The notes: a model not told the origin generated them from the sequence alone. A DNA stretch of 41,736 nt from Prevotella sp. (GCA_017619375.1 JAFZSL010000029.1:1-41736), one strand, 5' to 3'. Counted from the stretch's first letter, positions 1 through 9,534 are shown. Translations and numbers: made by a program.

Positions 1-28
1 CAATTTTCAATTTTCAATTTTCAATCTT
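1..28. repeat. Heptanucleotide tandem repeat (CAATTTT/CAATCTT), cut by window edge
   Basis: Four perfect 7-base units (three CAATTTT and one CAATCTT) run up to 4 bases short of the stop codon of the minus-strand SusC-like gene. The array probably continues to the left of the window. Related 7-base arrays lie at 2993-3027, 20274-20336 and 41546-41608, so it belongs to a recurring class in this genome. Confidence 0.85.
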
Positions 29-31
29 CAA

Positions 32-2986
32 TTAAAGAGTTACTTTCACACCGAGATTATAAAAACGTGTATAGGGCGCTCCGCCAACGTTGGTCTCCAT
101 CATCTTGCGCTCCTTGGAGAACGTGAAGAGGTCGTTGCCGTTCACATAAATTGAGAGCGCATTCACCCACTTCCCTTCAAACATTTCCGTTGGGAAGTCG
201 TAAGTAAGTTGCACCTTGCGGAGGTCGAAGCGGTCTGTGCTGTAACGCCAGAAGGTGGATGCTGAACCGTTGTGGGTGTGGGTGGTTGTAGTCAGACGAG
301 GATGGGTGGCTATATTTGCCGTCTCCGGCGTCCAACGTCCACGAGCATTCACAGAGTACTTGGCGTCTCCATTCATATAGTAGTAACTATTGTTCTTCAT
401 GCCGTATGCACCATACTGGCCATTGCCTAACACGAAGAGCGTAAATCTTTTATACTTGAGGGTGAGGTTCAAACCAAGAGTGATGGGCGCACCATATGCA
501 CCATTCTTGCCCAGGTCAACCTGGTCCTTGCCGTCGATGATGCCGTCGCCATTCACATCTTCGTACTTCAAGTCACCCGGCTGGATCGTACCGCCAATCT
601 TTGACTGCGGGAGGCTTTTCTTCAAAGTATACTTGCCATCTGCAACATCAAAGTCATCTACAGAATAGAAGCCCTGGCACTTGTAACCCCAAAGGACATC
701 AAGAGGACGTCCCTCTCTGTTTTGATGCCTCGTCAAATCATCCAAGAGTTCATCGTACTTGGTGTACTCAGTGGTGAGATAGGTGCCGACAACGCCAAGA
801 GCAGCATGGACCTGACCCAACTGTTTCTGGACAGTTACGCTGAAGTCAAGACCCTTGCGGTTCTGGATGTTGTTGTTGATGGCTGGCATGAACGTGCCAT
901 TGTTGAGCCCACCTTGCAAGTGTGAGGGGAATGTGGAAAGGTTTTGGACAATAAAACCATCCATGTCCGTATTGAAGAAGGTGAGGTCTGTGGATATCAA
1001 CTTGTTGAAGAACGAGCCACGAAGGCTGACGGATAATTCTTTGCGATGAATGAAGTCAAGGGCAGGGTTGCTACCAACTTGTGAATTGGTGAGATTCACA
1101 CTTGTTCCGTCACCCCATGAGAATCCACTATTGCCTGTTGTCCACGTAGGCTCGGTAAGATAATAATATCTGTCACCCAGATAAACGTCCATATCCTCGT
1201 TCAAGTCGCTATATGAAGCACTGAGCATCAGGTCGTCGACAAAACTATCCTCCAAGAAAATTTCCCTGGCGATGTTCCAGCCAATCGTGAACGAAGGTGA
1301 GAGGGCTTCGCGATGCCCCTCGGCAAGACGTGCGGAATGCACTGCCGCCACCGATGCTTCAGCAAAGTAACGACCCATATAGTCATAACCGAGCTGGAGG
1401 CCGAGGTTGGCATTTGCATAACGATGGTATTCGCCACTTCTTGTCGTAGTGAACATATTGGCGAGCAACATGCCAGTCACATGATGCTTGTCTGCAAACA
1501 CATGGTCGTAGTCGAAATGGCCATTCCAACTGATGGTCTGACGATATGATGAGTTTGACATGGTCATTCTACCTGTCACGACTTCATCACCCTGCTGGGT
1601 GAGGCCAACGATGGCATCCTGTGAATTGTAGTTACTCCATGTAGGAATGAACACTGCATACTTGTTGTCATACGAAAGGCTGTAACTGGCCGCGTAGTCG
1701 ATGGAGAACAGGGTCTTGAAGGTCAATCCCTTTAAGAATTTGTTCATGTCATAGATGATGCCTGCATCAAACTGGAATTGACGACTGACATCTTGTGTCT
1801 TGCCACCGAAATAGCAGTCTGCAATGGCATTGCTCGTAGTGGTTTTCGTACCACCGGGGAAATACTTTCCATCAAGAAGGTTGAGCGACTTGCCCAAGAT
1901 GGCAAGGGCCTTCGAGGCATTGGGGTCTACATAGTCAATAGGAATCAATGGGGCAGCGTTCTCTGGGAAGTTCGGACGGCCATAGCCTCGCTGCTGCCCG
2001 TTGGCATCAAATCCGCCTGCCTCAGCCCAGAAACTACCCTTGTTCTTGTTGGCATTGTAGAAGGTGGCGCTGGCGTTGGCGAAACCCTTGATGAGCTTGT
2101 TGACAACAAGGTCCACATTGCCACGAACGCTGAAACGGTCGGTGTAGTTCTTCTTTGCAACACCGAAGTTAAGCAGGTCTTCTGCACGGTAGTAGTTGAT
2201 GTTCGTGTAGAAGTGGGCACGAGTGCCACCACCCTGGATTTCCAACGTGCCTTCCGAACGGTTGTATATCTTGCGGACATACTCGTCAGAATAATAGTTG
2301 ACGTTGGGATAACGGTAGGGATTGATGCCGGAAGCATGGTTGTAGATGTCCATCTGTGAATACCTTGGCTTGTCGCCGTCGTTGACACGTGCTTCATTGT
2401 AGAGTGTCATATACTCTGCAGAGCCTAAATACTCGGGGAATTCCTTGGCCACATGGAACCCCGTGTTGGCATTGGCTACAATTTGAAGACCGTCAACCTT
2501 GCCACGCTTGGTAGTGATGAGGATGGCTCCCTTGGCACCCTTGGCACCAAACATCACTACGGCCTGTGCACCCTTGAGGAAGGTGATTTGCTCGATTTCT
2601 GAAGGTAGCACGTTGTTCGAAGGGCGCTTCACACCATCGATGATGACCAACGGAAGGTTGTAGTTGTCGTTGTTGTCAAGACGGTCGTTGTCCATGCCCC
2701 ACAGGTTGTTGCCATTCCAGCCGCCTATAAGGGCATTCAGGTCTTCAAGGCTGCTCATCGTGTAATCCTTCTTCTGCAGCTCTTCCATGTTGATGTATGA
2801 GACACCTCCGAGAAGATGGTCGGGATCCTTGTCGCGGAAGGCAACATGGACTTTCTCTTTTCTCGCGATGGAATCGGCGCTGTAAACGACATCGTCATCG
2901 GCACCGTCAGTGTTTTGGGCATTGACAGTCAGCGGCGAAACAGCTAATATGGCAAAGAGAAATATGTTTGTTGTTATCTTTTTCAT
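32..2986 (-). CDS. SusC/RagA-like TonB-dependent outer membrane receptor without N-terminal carboxypeptidase-like domain
   Basis: This is an outer-membrane beta-barrel transporter that imports bound glycan fragments using energy from TonB. A signal peptide (about residues 1-24, ending NAQ) leads almost directly into a plug domain (about 45-165). The plug contains LVIIDGVKR, EIEQITFLKGAQAVVMFG and the typical ILITTKRGK end. The rest is barrel, with an acidic DVNGDGIIDGKD loop that resembles a calcium site. It has 984 residues and lacks the N-terminal carboxypeptidase-regulatory-like domain found in the other SusC here. Reading to 2995 would use a TTG codon. ATG at 2986, giving MKKITTN and a good signal peptide, is the better start. 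It is third in a SusC-SusD-SusC operon, 55 bases after susD. Its own SusD partner may lie beyond the window edge. The substrate cannot be read from the sequence. Confidence 0.93.
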   Translation of the reverse strand: MKKITTNIFLFAILAVSPLTVNAQNTDGADDDVVYSADSIARKEKVHVAFRDKDPDHLLGGVSYINMEELQKKDYTMSSLEDLNALIGGWNGNNLWGMDNDRLDNNDNYNLPLVIIDGVKRPSNNVLPSEIEQITFLKGAQAVVMFGAKGAKGAILITTKRGKVDGLQIVANANTGFHVAKEFPEYLGSAEYMTLYNEARVNDGDKPRYSQMDIYNHASGINPYRYPNVNYYSDEYVRKIYNRSEGTLEIQGGGTRAHFYTNINYYRAEDLLNFGVAKKNYTDRFSVRGNVDLVVNKLIKGFANASATFYNANKNKGSFWAEAGGFDANGQQRGYGRPNFPENAAPLIPIDYVDPNASKALAILGKSLNLLDGKYFPGGTKTTTSNAIADCYFGGKTQDVSRQFQFDAGIIYDMNKFLKGLTFKTLFSIDYAASYSLSYDNKYAVFIPTWSNYNSQDAIVGLTQQGDEVVTGRMTMSNSSYRQTISWNGHFDYDHVFADKHHVTGMLLANMFTTTRSGEYHRYANANLGLQLGYDYMGRYFAEASVAAVHSARLAEGHREALSPSFTIGWNIAREIFLEDSFVDDLMLSASYSDLNEDMDVYLGDRYYYLTEPTWTTGNSGFSWGDGTSVNLTNSQVGSNPALDFIHRKELSVSLRGSFFNKLISTDLTFFNTDMDGFIVQNLSTFPSHLQGGLNNGTFMPAINNNIQNRKGLDFSVTVQKQLGQVHAALGVVGTYLTTEYTKYDELLDDLTRHQNREGRPLDVLWGYKCQGFYSVDDFDVADGKYTLKKSLPQSKIGGTIQPGDLKYEDVNGDGIIDGKDQVDLGKNGAYGAPITLGLNLTLKYKRFTLFVLGNGQYGAYGMKNNSYYYMNGDAKYSVNARGRWTPETANIATHPRLTTTTHTHNGSASTFWRYSTDRFDLRKVQLTYDFPTEMFEGKWVNALSIYVNGNDLFTFSKERKMMETNVGGAPYTRFYNLGVKVTL

Positions 2987-2992
2987 ATACTT

Positions 2993-3027
2993 CAATATTC
3001 AATATTCAATATTCAATATTCAATCTT
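2993..3027. repeat. Heptanucleotide tandem repeat (CAATATT)4 CAATCTT
   Basis: Five 7-base units fill most of the 55-base gap between the susD stop and the ATG of the downstream SusC-like gene. The array ends 6 bases before that ATG, so it occupies the ribosome-binding position. A change in copy number would shift the spacing between the two cistrons without touching either reading frame. Confidence 0.85.
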
Positions 3028-3041
3028 CTATATCCAATCTC

Positions 3042-5066
3042 CTACCATCCTGGATTCTGGGGGAATCCTTCGTAAAGATAAATATCCTTGTCGGGAAGAG
3101 GGAACCAGTAGTGCTTTGATTCAAAACGACGGGTAATCAACTCTTCCTTGTGGAAATTGCCTATGTGTGCATCCTTGGGATCGTGGCTCTTGAACCAGTC
3201 GGCTGTTTCCAAACGCTCGAACTCGTGAGAGTATTTCACCGTGTAAGGAGGTTCTGTCAAGAGAAGCCAACGCTGAAGGTCGCACCAGCGGAAGCCTTCG
3301 AAGGAAAGTTCCACAGCACGCTCGCGGCGTACCTCGTCAATGAAGTGCTCGCGGGTGTCACGGCAGTTAGCCACCACACGCTCCATTGGATAATCGGCAG
3401 TATTGACGCGGTCGCGGAGTGCGTTGATGGCATCGATGGCAGACAGTTGACAATAATCCCTGCGGTCAAGACCCTTTGCATCGGTTGCTATGGCAGCCAT
3501 TGCCTCGGCATACATCAGATAGATGTCGGCAAGACGCATGTAGGGGAGATAACTTTGGAAGGCATGGTCATAGTCATACCACTTGTCGCCTTCGTTGCAT
3601 TGGTGAGGAATCAGTTTCTGAATGAAATAGCCTGTGCTGCTGCCATCGGCCACGGAGCGCATGGCACCACCGGTGTAAAGGTCGCAATACTCCAGTTTCT
3701 TCTGGTCGGAGTTCAAGGCATCCGTACTGAGCACATAGTGGAAACCGTCGAAGATGATGTCGTGATAGAAGCGGGGGTCGCGGTCCTTGTAGGGATGCTC
3801 CGGGTCCCAACCTGAGGCTGGGTTCACAACATATTCACCATTCTTCACCAAATAGATGGGCTGCCCGTTGGCCATGCCGTATTGGTCGATGACGTTGGCC
3901 GTTGGGTGGTGGATGATCTTGTCATGAGCCACAAGGCCTGCAACCTTGGGGCCGAAAATCTTGGCACAGTTCCAGTTGGCTTTGTTGACACCGGGATATG
4001 CACCCCGGAAAATGGCCTCGGAGGAACCGGGATAGAGCCAACTTTGCCTATGTGTGTAGAAGATGTCGGAGTAGTTGGTCTCTGAATTATCATCCTTCGT
4101 GTGATTATAGAGGTCGGAATACTTATACTCTGCAAGTTTGTAAGAGACTTGCCCTTTCTTGACAAAGTCAAGGGCCTTGCCTAAAGCCTCAGCAGCCTTC
4201 TTACAGTAGTTGACGTCATAATCATATGTCTTGCCGTTGGAACTGGCGTTCAATACCTGAGCAACACCACCGGTCTTGGTTTTCTCAAACTCCTTCATGA
4301 GTGGGGAGCCTGCCCAAAGATAGCACTTGCCAAGATAGCAGAGAGCCATGAAACCATTGACACGTAAATCGTTCTTTCCTGAGGTCTGCATACCTGCCAA
4401 TGTCTCGTCCCAGGCTGTCGGATCCAAAGGAAGAAGGTTGTACGCCATTTCAAAGTCTGCAGCACAGCGCTCTGCACATTCCTGGAAGGAAAGGCGGGGA
4501 AGTTCGGGTATCTCTGTGGCCTCATAAGCCTGGTCTATGTAGGGCAGGCCGCCGAAGTAACACATCAGTTCGAAATGCCACCAAGCACGGAAGAAATACA
4601 TCTGTCCAAGCAACAGGTCACGCTCTTCGTCAGTGCCGACAAGGGACTTGATGTTCGCAATACCCATGTTGCACTTGCGGATGCAGTACCAAGAGTTGTT
4701 CCAAAGTGATTGTTGCCTGCCGTTGTAAGTACCACCCATAAGCCAGCATTGGGTGTTGCTCAACCAGTTGCGATAGTTGCCAAGGTCTACCTGATGGTCC
4801 ATGTGCGCATAGCCTTCTGGATTGTGAACGGCGTCGTCGCCAAAATTCCAGGCCGTACAATAGTTGCAACTCTCCTTGTCCGGAATCAAGTTGTAGATTT
4901 CCTCGATATACCCTTGGAAGTTGCGGTAGTTCTTGAATGCCTCATCCTCTGCCACGATGGACTCTGGATCCTTGTCGAGCCAGTCGGTGCAAGAAGTAAT
5001 GGAAGCACCGGCTATAAGCAACAGCGAACCACACAAAAGGGTTTTGATGTTATGTAGATATTTCAT
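3042..5066 (-). CDS. SusD/RagB family glycan-binding surface lipoprotein
   Basis: This is the surface lipoprotein that caps the SusC barrel encoded just upstream and captures oligosaccharides. The N-terminus is a lipoprotein signal with the lipobox ASITSC (cysteine near residue 26), followed by DWLDKDPES, a usual SusD beginning. The TPR-type core shows RAWWHFELMCYFGGLPYID near residue 160. The C-terminal SusD segment has RLADIYLMYAEAM and RRERAVELSFEGFRW, and the protein ends GFPQNPGW, a typical SusD tail. At 674 residues it is at the long end of the family. It starts 11 bases after the upstream SusC stop, so the two are co-transcribed. No glycan specificity can be read directly. Confidence 0.95.
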   Translation of the reverse strand: MKYLHNIKTLLCGSLLLIAGASITSCTDWLDKDPESIVAEDEAFKNYRNFQGYIEEIYNLIPDKESCNYCTAWNFGDDAVHNPEGYAHMDHQVDLGNYRNWLSNTQCWLMGGTYNGRQQSLWNNSWYCIRKCNMGIANIKSLVGTDEERDLLLGQMYFFRAWWHFELMCYFGGLPYIDQAYEATEIPELPRLSFQECAERCAADFEMAYNLLPLDPTAWDETLAGMQTSGKNDLRVNGFMALCYLGKCYLWAGSPLMKEFEKTKTGGVAQVLNASSNGKTYDYDVNYCKKAAEALGKALDFVKKGQVSYKLAEYKYSDLYNHTKDDNSETNYSDIFYTHRQSWLYPGSSEAIFRGAYPGVNKANWNCAKIFGPKVAGLVAHDKIIHHPTANVIDQYGMANGQPIYLVKNGEYVVNPASGWDPEHPYKDRDPRFYHDIIFDGFHYVLSTDALNSDQKKLEYCDLYTGGAMRSVADGSSTGYFIQKLIPHQCNEGDKWYDYDHAFQSYLPYMRLADIYLMYAEAMAAIATDAKGLDRRDYCQLSAIDAINALRDRVNTADYPMERVVANCRDTREHFIDEVRRERAVELSFEGFRWCDLQRWLLLTEPPYTVKYSHEFERLETADWFKSHDPKDAHIGNFHKEELITRRFESKHYWFPLPDKDIYLYEGFPQNPGW

Positions 5067-5077
5067 GTTATACGCAA

Positions 5078-8000
5078 TTAAATGTATAGTTTGAATCCTA
5101 TGTTATAACGTCTGACAGTGGGGTAAGCACCCTGTCCGCCACTAAAGTACGAACCGCTGCTGGTCATATTGCTCTCACGGTCATCGGGCATCTTTGTGAT
5201 AAGTAAGAGGTTGTTGCCATTCAAGTAAATCTTCAAACTGGTGAAACCAAGTTTCTTGATCCAGCCCTTGGTCCATGTGTAAGCGATTTCCACATTCTTC
5301 AGTCGGAAATAGGAACCGTCGAAGAGGAATTGCGTACCGTTGTTGTAGGCAACCTGGGTGGTGAAGCGTGGTACAACGACTTCGCCATCACCGTCAACAG
5401 GATTCCACCACTTGCCGGTGTCATATACGGTGAGAAGTTGGTCGGGGAAAGAAGTGAGCGTTACGTCACGGGTGACGCCTGTTACGCCATACAACTGTGC
5501 AAACATGCTGAAACCCTTCCACTCCCAGCCGATTGTGGCATTGTAAGTGTGCTCTGGAGTTCCGGTATAGCCGAATGGGGCCTGGTCGTTGGTCTCGTCA
5601 ACGACACCATCGCCATTGAAGTCAACGATGTAATGGTCGCCGATGAGCACTTGTTCATCACTCGTCTGACGCTCTGGCGTACTATAAAGTTCGTCGTAGG
5701 TCTTGATATAGCCGTTGTCTATGAATGACCAGACTTGTCCTTGAGAATATCCTTGAGCCTTGCGGTAATTGGGAATCAAGGCGGGGTCGTCCTTCAACTT
5801 GATGACGTTGTGCGCATATGTGTAGTTGGTGTTTGCCCAAAAACGCATACCGTTTCTCAACACCTTGTTGAAGCGAACCTCAATTTCAAAACCAGTGTTC
5901 TTGATCTTACCCTTGTTGATGTCCGGGGTCTTGTATGCACCATAGTACGAAGGTACGGATCGGTCGGATCCGTAAATGAAGATGTCATAACGGTCATCGC
6001 GGAACCAATCGAAACTACCTGCAAACATACCATTGAGGACGGCATAGTCGAAACCTATGTTCTTCTTCTGCACCGTTGCCCAACGGAGGTCTGGGTTGGC
6101 AATGCTGGCCTCCCTGTAACTGACAAAATTGCTTGAAGAACCATCAAGGTTCATATTGAAGCCATTACCGTTATTCAATACTTCCCAACTGGTGAGGTAA
6201 GCCCAGCGGTCACCTGCGCTGTCGTCACCGATTTCACCAATGGAGCCACGAATCTTGAACATCTCGACGATTCTCTTGTCAACAAGCCATTTCATGAATT
6301 TCTCTTCAGTAACCATCCAACCGACGGCTCCTGAGCAGAAGAATGCAAAGCGGTTGTCGGGAGAGAACTTCTGCGAACCATTGTAGGCTCCGTTGAATTC
6401 GGCGAAATATCTGTTCTTGAAGTCATAGGTGGTACGGAAGACCCAGTCCTCACGACGGAACTCAAGTTCGGAGTTTGCTGCATTGTTACGACGTTTCCAG
6501 TTGCCCATCAAGGTCACGTTATGTTGGCCGAGCTGACGTCCCCAGTAAAGTTGGAGTGACATTTCCGTTGCACGACTTGTTTGAGAGACATTACCTGCCT
6601 CATGCCACCAGTCGCGCTTTTCAAAGAAGTCGAAACCTGTTGAAGCGAAAATCTCATTCTCGAAAAGAAGTTGGCCGTCCTCGGGTAGGATGTATGCCGT
6701 ATTGTTGACATGGCCGCCACCGGCAGCAGAAATACCACGGTTGCTCTCTCTGAATTGGTTGTCCCAAGAAATCGTACCGCGAGCAACAAGGCCCTTGGTG
6801 ACGAAATCAAGATTCTGTTCGAGAGAGAAGTCGGTGAATATGCGTGTGTTGGTGTTCTGCTCAAAACCTGATGTTGCCACACTCATTGGAGAGTTCGCCA
6901 TGTTGGATGCAGCCAATCTGGAGTAACCCCAGGCACCATTCGAGAATTGGACAGGGAAGACGTTTGGCGGCATGCGATAGGCACCAGCCCATTGTTGCGA
7001 CTGGAAGAACTCGCCACTGTTACCATAATAATAGCGTGGGGTCTTTTGCTGGGCATTGGAACCTGCCAGGTTGACCTTGAACTGGGTGGTCTTCGTGATT
7101 TGGAAGTCCAGGTTCGAGCGGACATTCAAACGATTGTATGAGTAGCCACCTTCATACCCCTGACGGTTGTCCCAAATCCTGGTCATGTCACCTTCGTTCT
7201 GGAAGTCGAAGGCCACAAAATACTTGACGGCCTTTGTACCACCGGAAAGATTGAGGTTGGTGTTATAAGAAAAGGTGTAATTTTTGAACATTTCCTCCTG
7301 CCAGTCAACATTGGGATAACGTTCAGCCTGACTATAGTCGCCGAGGTAGTTGCCATCGACATCATAGTTCGGCCTTACCGTATAGTCCTGGTTGCGGAAA
7401 TTGTTGATGAAGGTCTGAGGACGATAGTATGCCCATGAACCTGCACCGCCCAAGGCGAGCTCGTGCTCGATAGCCTCGTTGCGGAGCATGTAGCCATCGT
7501 AGGAGTCATACTTGCGTGGGAGTTTCGAGACGGCCTTCAAGGTGGCGTTGAAGCCTACATCAATCCTTGCCTTGCCTTCCTGCCCGCGCTTCGTAGTGAT
7601 AAGGATGACGCCGTTGGCACCTTCCACACCGTAAACGGCGGTGGCAGAGGCATCTTTCAACACAGAGATGGTTGCCACAGATGTGATGTCAACGGACTGA
7701 ATCTCACGCTTCACACCATCGACGAGGATAAGAGGTTGGGCATCTTGGTTCCAAGCTGCTGCACCACGAATGTAAATTCGGGGGTCCTCTTCACCAGGCT
7801 GACCTGTAGAAGCAATCGTGGCGATACCGGGGAGGTTACCCGTGAGGGCCGCACCGACACTACCGATACCTGCAGCGCGTTCAAGGACTTCACCTGTGGT
7901 CTGGGTGATGGCACCCACCACAGATGCTTTTTTCTGTTGGCCGTAACCTACCACAACCACTTCTTCCAATGTGGCGTCTTCAGAGAGCGATACACTGATG

Positions 8001-8314
8001 TCGCGCTGTTTGCCAACCTTCACTTCCTTAGTTGTCATACCGACATAAGAAATCACAAGCACTGAATTCTCCGATGGCACCGACAATTGGAAATGCCCGT
8101 CGATATCAGTAACCGTTCCCAGGGATGCTTGTCCTTTCACTATCACAGTGGCACCAATCAATGGCTCCAAGGTGTTGTCCGTGACTGTACCCCTTACCGT
8201 AATACCGTTCTGGGCATAAAGCATAGAGTTGAATGCGAACAGCATCAGAAGCATGGGAATGGTCTGTCTAATCAGTCGCTTTAGAATCTTCGATTTTGAC
8301 AGATTTTCATTCAT
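5078..8314 (-). CDS. SusC/RagA family TonB-linked outer membrane transporter
   Basis: This is the principal nutrient transporter of the operon, 1078 residues. In order it has a signal peptide (about 1-35), a carboxypeptidase-regulatory-like beta-sandwich (about 38-110, with GTVTDNTLEPLIGATVIVKG and ISYVGMTTKEVKVG), a TonB-box-like LEEVVVVGYG (about 115-124), a plug (about 130-245, ending ILITTKRGQEG) and a 22-strand-type barrel ending IGFKLYI. An acidic loop, VDFNGDGVVDETND, is present. It is the first gene of the operon and is followed by susD after 11 bases. A -7 box at 8377-8384 and an AT-rich leader lie upstream. No SusR-like hybrid sensor or ECF sigma/anti-sigma pair lies next to it, so the regulator is encoded elsewhere. 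Confidence 0.96.
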   Translation of the reverse strand: MNENLSKSKILKRLIRQTIPMLLMLFAFNSMLYAQNGITVRGTVTDNTLEPLIGATVIVKGQASLGTVTDIDGHFQLSVPSENSVLVISYVGMTTKEVKVGKQRDISVSLSEDATLEEVVVVGYGQQKKASVVGAITQTTGEVLERAAGIGSVGAALTGNLPGIATIASTGQPGEEDPRIYIRGAAAWNQDAQPLILVDGVKREIQSVDITSVATISVLKDASATAVYGVEGANGVILITTKRGQEGKARIDVGFNATLKAVSKLPRKYDSYDGYMLRNEAIEHELALGGAGSWAYYRPQTFINNFRNQDYTVRPNYDVDGNYLGDYSQAERYPNVDWQEEMFKNYTFSYNTNLNLSGGTKAVKYFVAFDFQNEGDMTRIWDNRQGYEGGYSYNRLNVRSNLDFQITKTTQFKVNLAGSNAQQKTPRYYYGNSGEFFQSQQWAGAYRMPPNVFPVQFSNGAWGYSRLAASNMANSPMSVATSGFEQNTNTRIFTDFSLEQNLDFVTKGLVARGTISWDNQFRESNRGISAAGGGHVNNTAYILPEDGQLLFENEIFASTGFDFFEKRDWWHEAGNVSQTSRATEMSLQLYWGRQLGQHNVTLMGNWKRRNNAANSELEFRREDWVFRTTYDFKNRYFAEFNGAYNGSQKFSPDNRFAFFCSGAVGWMVTEEKFMKWLVDKRIVEMFKIRGSIGEIGDDSAGDRWAYLTSWEVLNNGNGFNMNLDGSSSNFVSYREASIANPDLRWATVQKKNIGFDYAVLNGMFAGSFDWFRDDRYDIFIYGSDRSVPSYYGAYKTPDINKGKIKNTGFEIEVRFNKVLRNGMRFWANTNYTYAHNVIKLKDDPALIPNYRKAQGYSQGQVWSFIDNGYIKTYDELYSTPERQTSDEQVLIGDHYIVDFNGDGVVDETNDQAPFGYTGTPEHTYNATIGWEWKGFSMFAQLYGVTGVTRDVTLTSFPDQLLTVYDTGKWWNPVDGDGEVVVPRFTTQVAYNNGTQFLFDGSYFRLKNVEIAYTWTKGWIKKLGFTSLKIYLNGNNLLLITKMPDDRESNMTSSGSYFSGGQGAYPTVRRYNIGFKLYI

Positions 8315-8376
8315 AAGTTTATGTTAGTTAGTTAATTAAATATTTTAATATTTCGGTTTGCATTTAATTGGCGTTG

Positions 8377-8384
8377 CAAAGTTA
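8377..8384 (-). promoter_or_regulatory. Bacteroidetes -7 box upstream of the SusC operon
   Basis: TAACTTTG on the minus strand matches the Bacteroidetes -7 consensus TAnnTTTG and lies 62 bases before the susC ATG. No clear TTTG -33 element was found at 19-20 bases. The surrounding 8315-8607 region is very AT-rich and otherwise shows no gene. Confidence 0.5.
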
Positions 8385-8607
8385 ATAAATTATATTATAT
8401 TTTCTTATAAGGGATTGTTACATTATTTTTATAAAATGTTACAAAGTTTAAAAGTTTTTTATTTTTGATAAAAATGTTAAATGGTTGATTTTCAAAGTGA
8501 TTGATGTTTTTCTGGCTCCTTTGTATCCATAAAATAGATATATGCCCATTTGTCTTTTCCTCTTTTCCTTGCTTTATGAGGGCATATCCATAGTTTGAAC
8601 GGGAAAA

Positions 8608-9192
8608 TTACAGCTTGAAGGTCACTGGCAGATGGTATCTCACTTTCACGGGCTTGCCGGAAGCTTTTTCCTTGGCTGGATTCCAGGCGGGCATCTGGCG
8701 AATCACACGCAGCGCCTCACGGTCGAGCAGCGGATGGGAAGAGTGTTCTATACGCGATTCGGAAATGGCTCCATCGACATCGACGATGAATCCTACCAAC
8801 ACACGCCCCTGGATGCTGTTCTTCTCCGCTTCCTTGGGATATTTGATGTTGTCGCTGAGGAACTGCGACAAGGCTGCCTGGCCACCGGGGTAGGTGGGTG
8901 GGTCTATGAAGTCGGGGATGTCGGAGTTCTCTCCATAGATGCCATCAACGGGTTTGTCGACGACGGCAGCATTGATGATGGTGGTGTCGGCCTGTTCGTG
9001 TGCTGTGTTGCCATCGGCCTCTATGGCAACAGGGGAGGCAGAGGCCTGACTTGCGACTTGTTCCACAGGGATGGACGTATTGGGAAGAGTTCCACTCAAG
9101 GTGTTCGATGTCTTGCACCCCGTGATGGCAGTCAGACTCATGCTCACACCCAACATTACGACAAGCTTGCACGTCTTCTTTTCTCTTTCCAT
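8608..9192 (-). CDS. Lipoprotein with C-terminal TonB domain
   Basis: A 194-residue protein with a C-terminal TonB domain (about residues 103-194). It shows YPGGQAALSQFLSDNIKYP, then GRVLVGFIVDVDGAISE, then EALRVIRQMPAWNPAKEKGKPVKVRY-type sequence with an intact family pattern. Ordinary TonB is held in the inner membrane by an N-terminal helix. Here the N-terminus is a lipoprotein signal with lipobox LTAITGC (cysteine near residue 26), followed by a low-complexity Ser/Ala-rich linker. It is transcribed on its own, upstream of and in the same direction as the Sus operon. It may be a membrane-tethered periplasmic protein that contacts TonB-dependent receptors or peptidoglycan rather than a classic energy transducer. 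The domain call is firm; the role is inference. Confidence 0.85.
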   Translation of the reverse strand: MEREKKTCKLVVMLGVSMSLTAITGCKTSNTLSGTLPNTSIPVEQVASQASASPVAIEADGNTAHEQADTTIINAAVVDKPVDGIYGENSDIPDFIDPPTYPGGQAALSQFLSDNIKYPKEAEKNSIQGRVLVGFIVDVDGAISESRIEHSSHPLLDREALRVIRQMPAWNPAKEKASGKPVKVRYHLPVTFKL

Positions 9193-9330
9193 AATGCTTG
9201 ATCCGTTTTGTTCCTTGAAAATTGTTTGTAAAAAAATCTGCTATACGTTGACCCTATAACTGACCATGTTGGATTCTTCATTTTTCCAAATGGTGCAAAT
9301 CTAAGTCAATCAAGATTTCTTCAGATTCGG

Positions 9331-9338
9331 CAAAGTTA
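9331..9338 (-). promoter_or_regulatory. -7 box for the TonB-domain lipoprotein
   Basis: TAACTTTG on the minus strand matches TAnnTTTG. It would give a leader of roughly 130 bases. No convincing -33 element was seen. Confidence 0.4.
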
Positions 9339-9468
9339 GCAATAAAAAAGGAAACGACCGCTTTTGTGTGGAGATATTTCTTTTTTGAGTCCATCATAAT
9401 GTTTCCAAATAGAAGTGTAACCTTTTTGCGTCTAAGAACATCCTGAATTCCTTAACAAAAGTTAAACT

Positions 9469-9483
9469 TATCGTTTTTCGATA
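9469..9483. promoter_or_regulatory. Palindromic operator 1, TATCG-TTTTT-CGATA
   Basis: A perfect 5+5+5 inverted repeat lies just upstream of the -33 element of the 9573 promoter. A half site, TATCGTTTT, follows at 9490-9498. The same TATCG arms recur in the second palindrome at 9535-9549. The likely binder is the XRE regulator encoded at the end of this operon. Confidence 0.6.
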
Positions 9484-9500
9484 ATATTTTATCGTTTTCA

Positions 9501-9532
9501 TTTGGCAGATATTTGGGATAATACTACTTTTG
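9501..9532 (+). promoter_or_regulatory. Bacteroidetes promoter of the DUF2975/XRE module
   Basis: TTTG at 9501-9504, a 20-base gap, then TACTTTTG at 9525-9532 match both the -33/-7 consensus and its spacing. The predicted start of transcription falls inside the palindrome at 9535-9549. A repressor bound there would block initiation. Confidence 0.75.
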
Positions 9533-9534
9533 CA

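Noticed and set aside
1778-2359. 193-residue plus-strand frame
   Set aside because: Antisense to the well-supported SusC-like gene, with no domain and atypical composition.
7463-8065. 200-residue plus-strand frame
   Set aside because: Antisense to the N-terminal part of the SusC gene; shadow frame.
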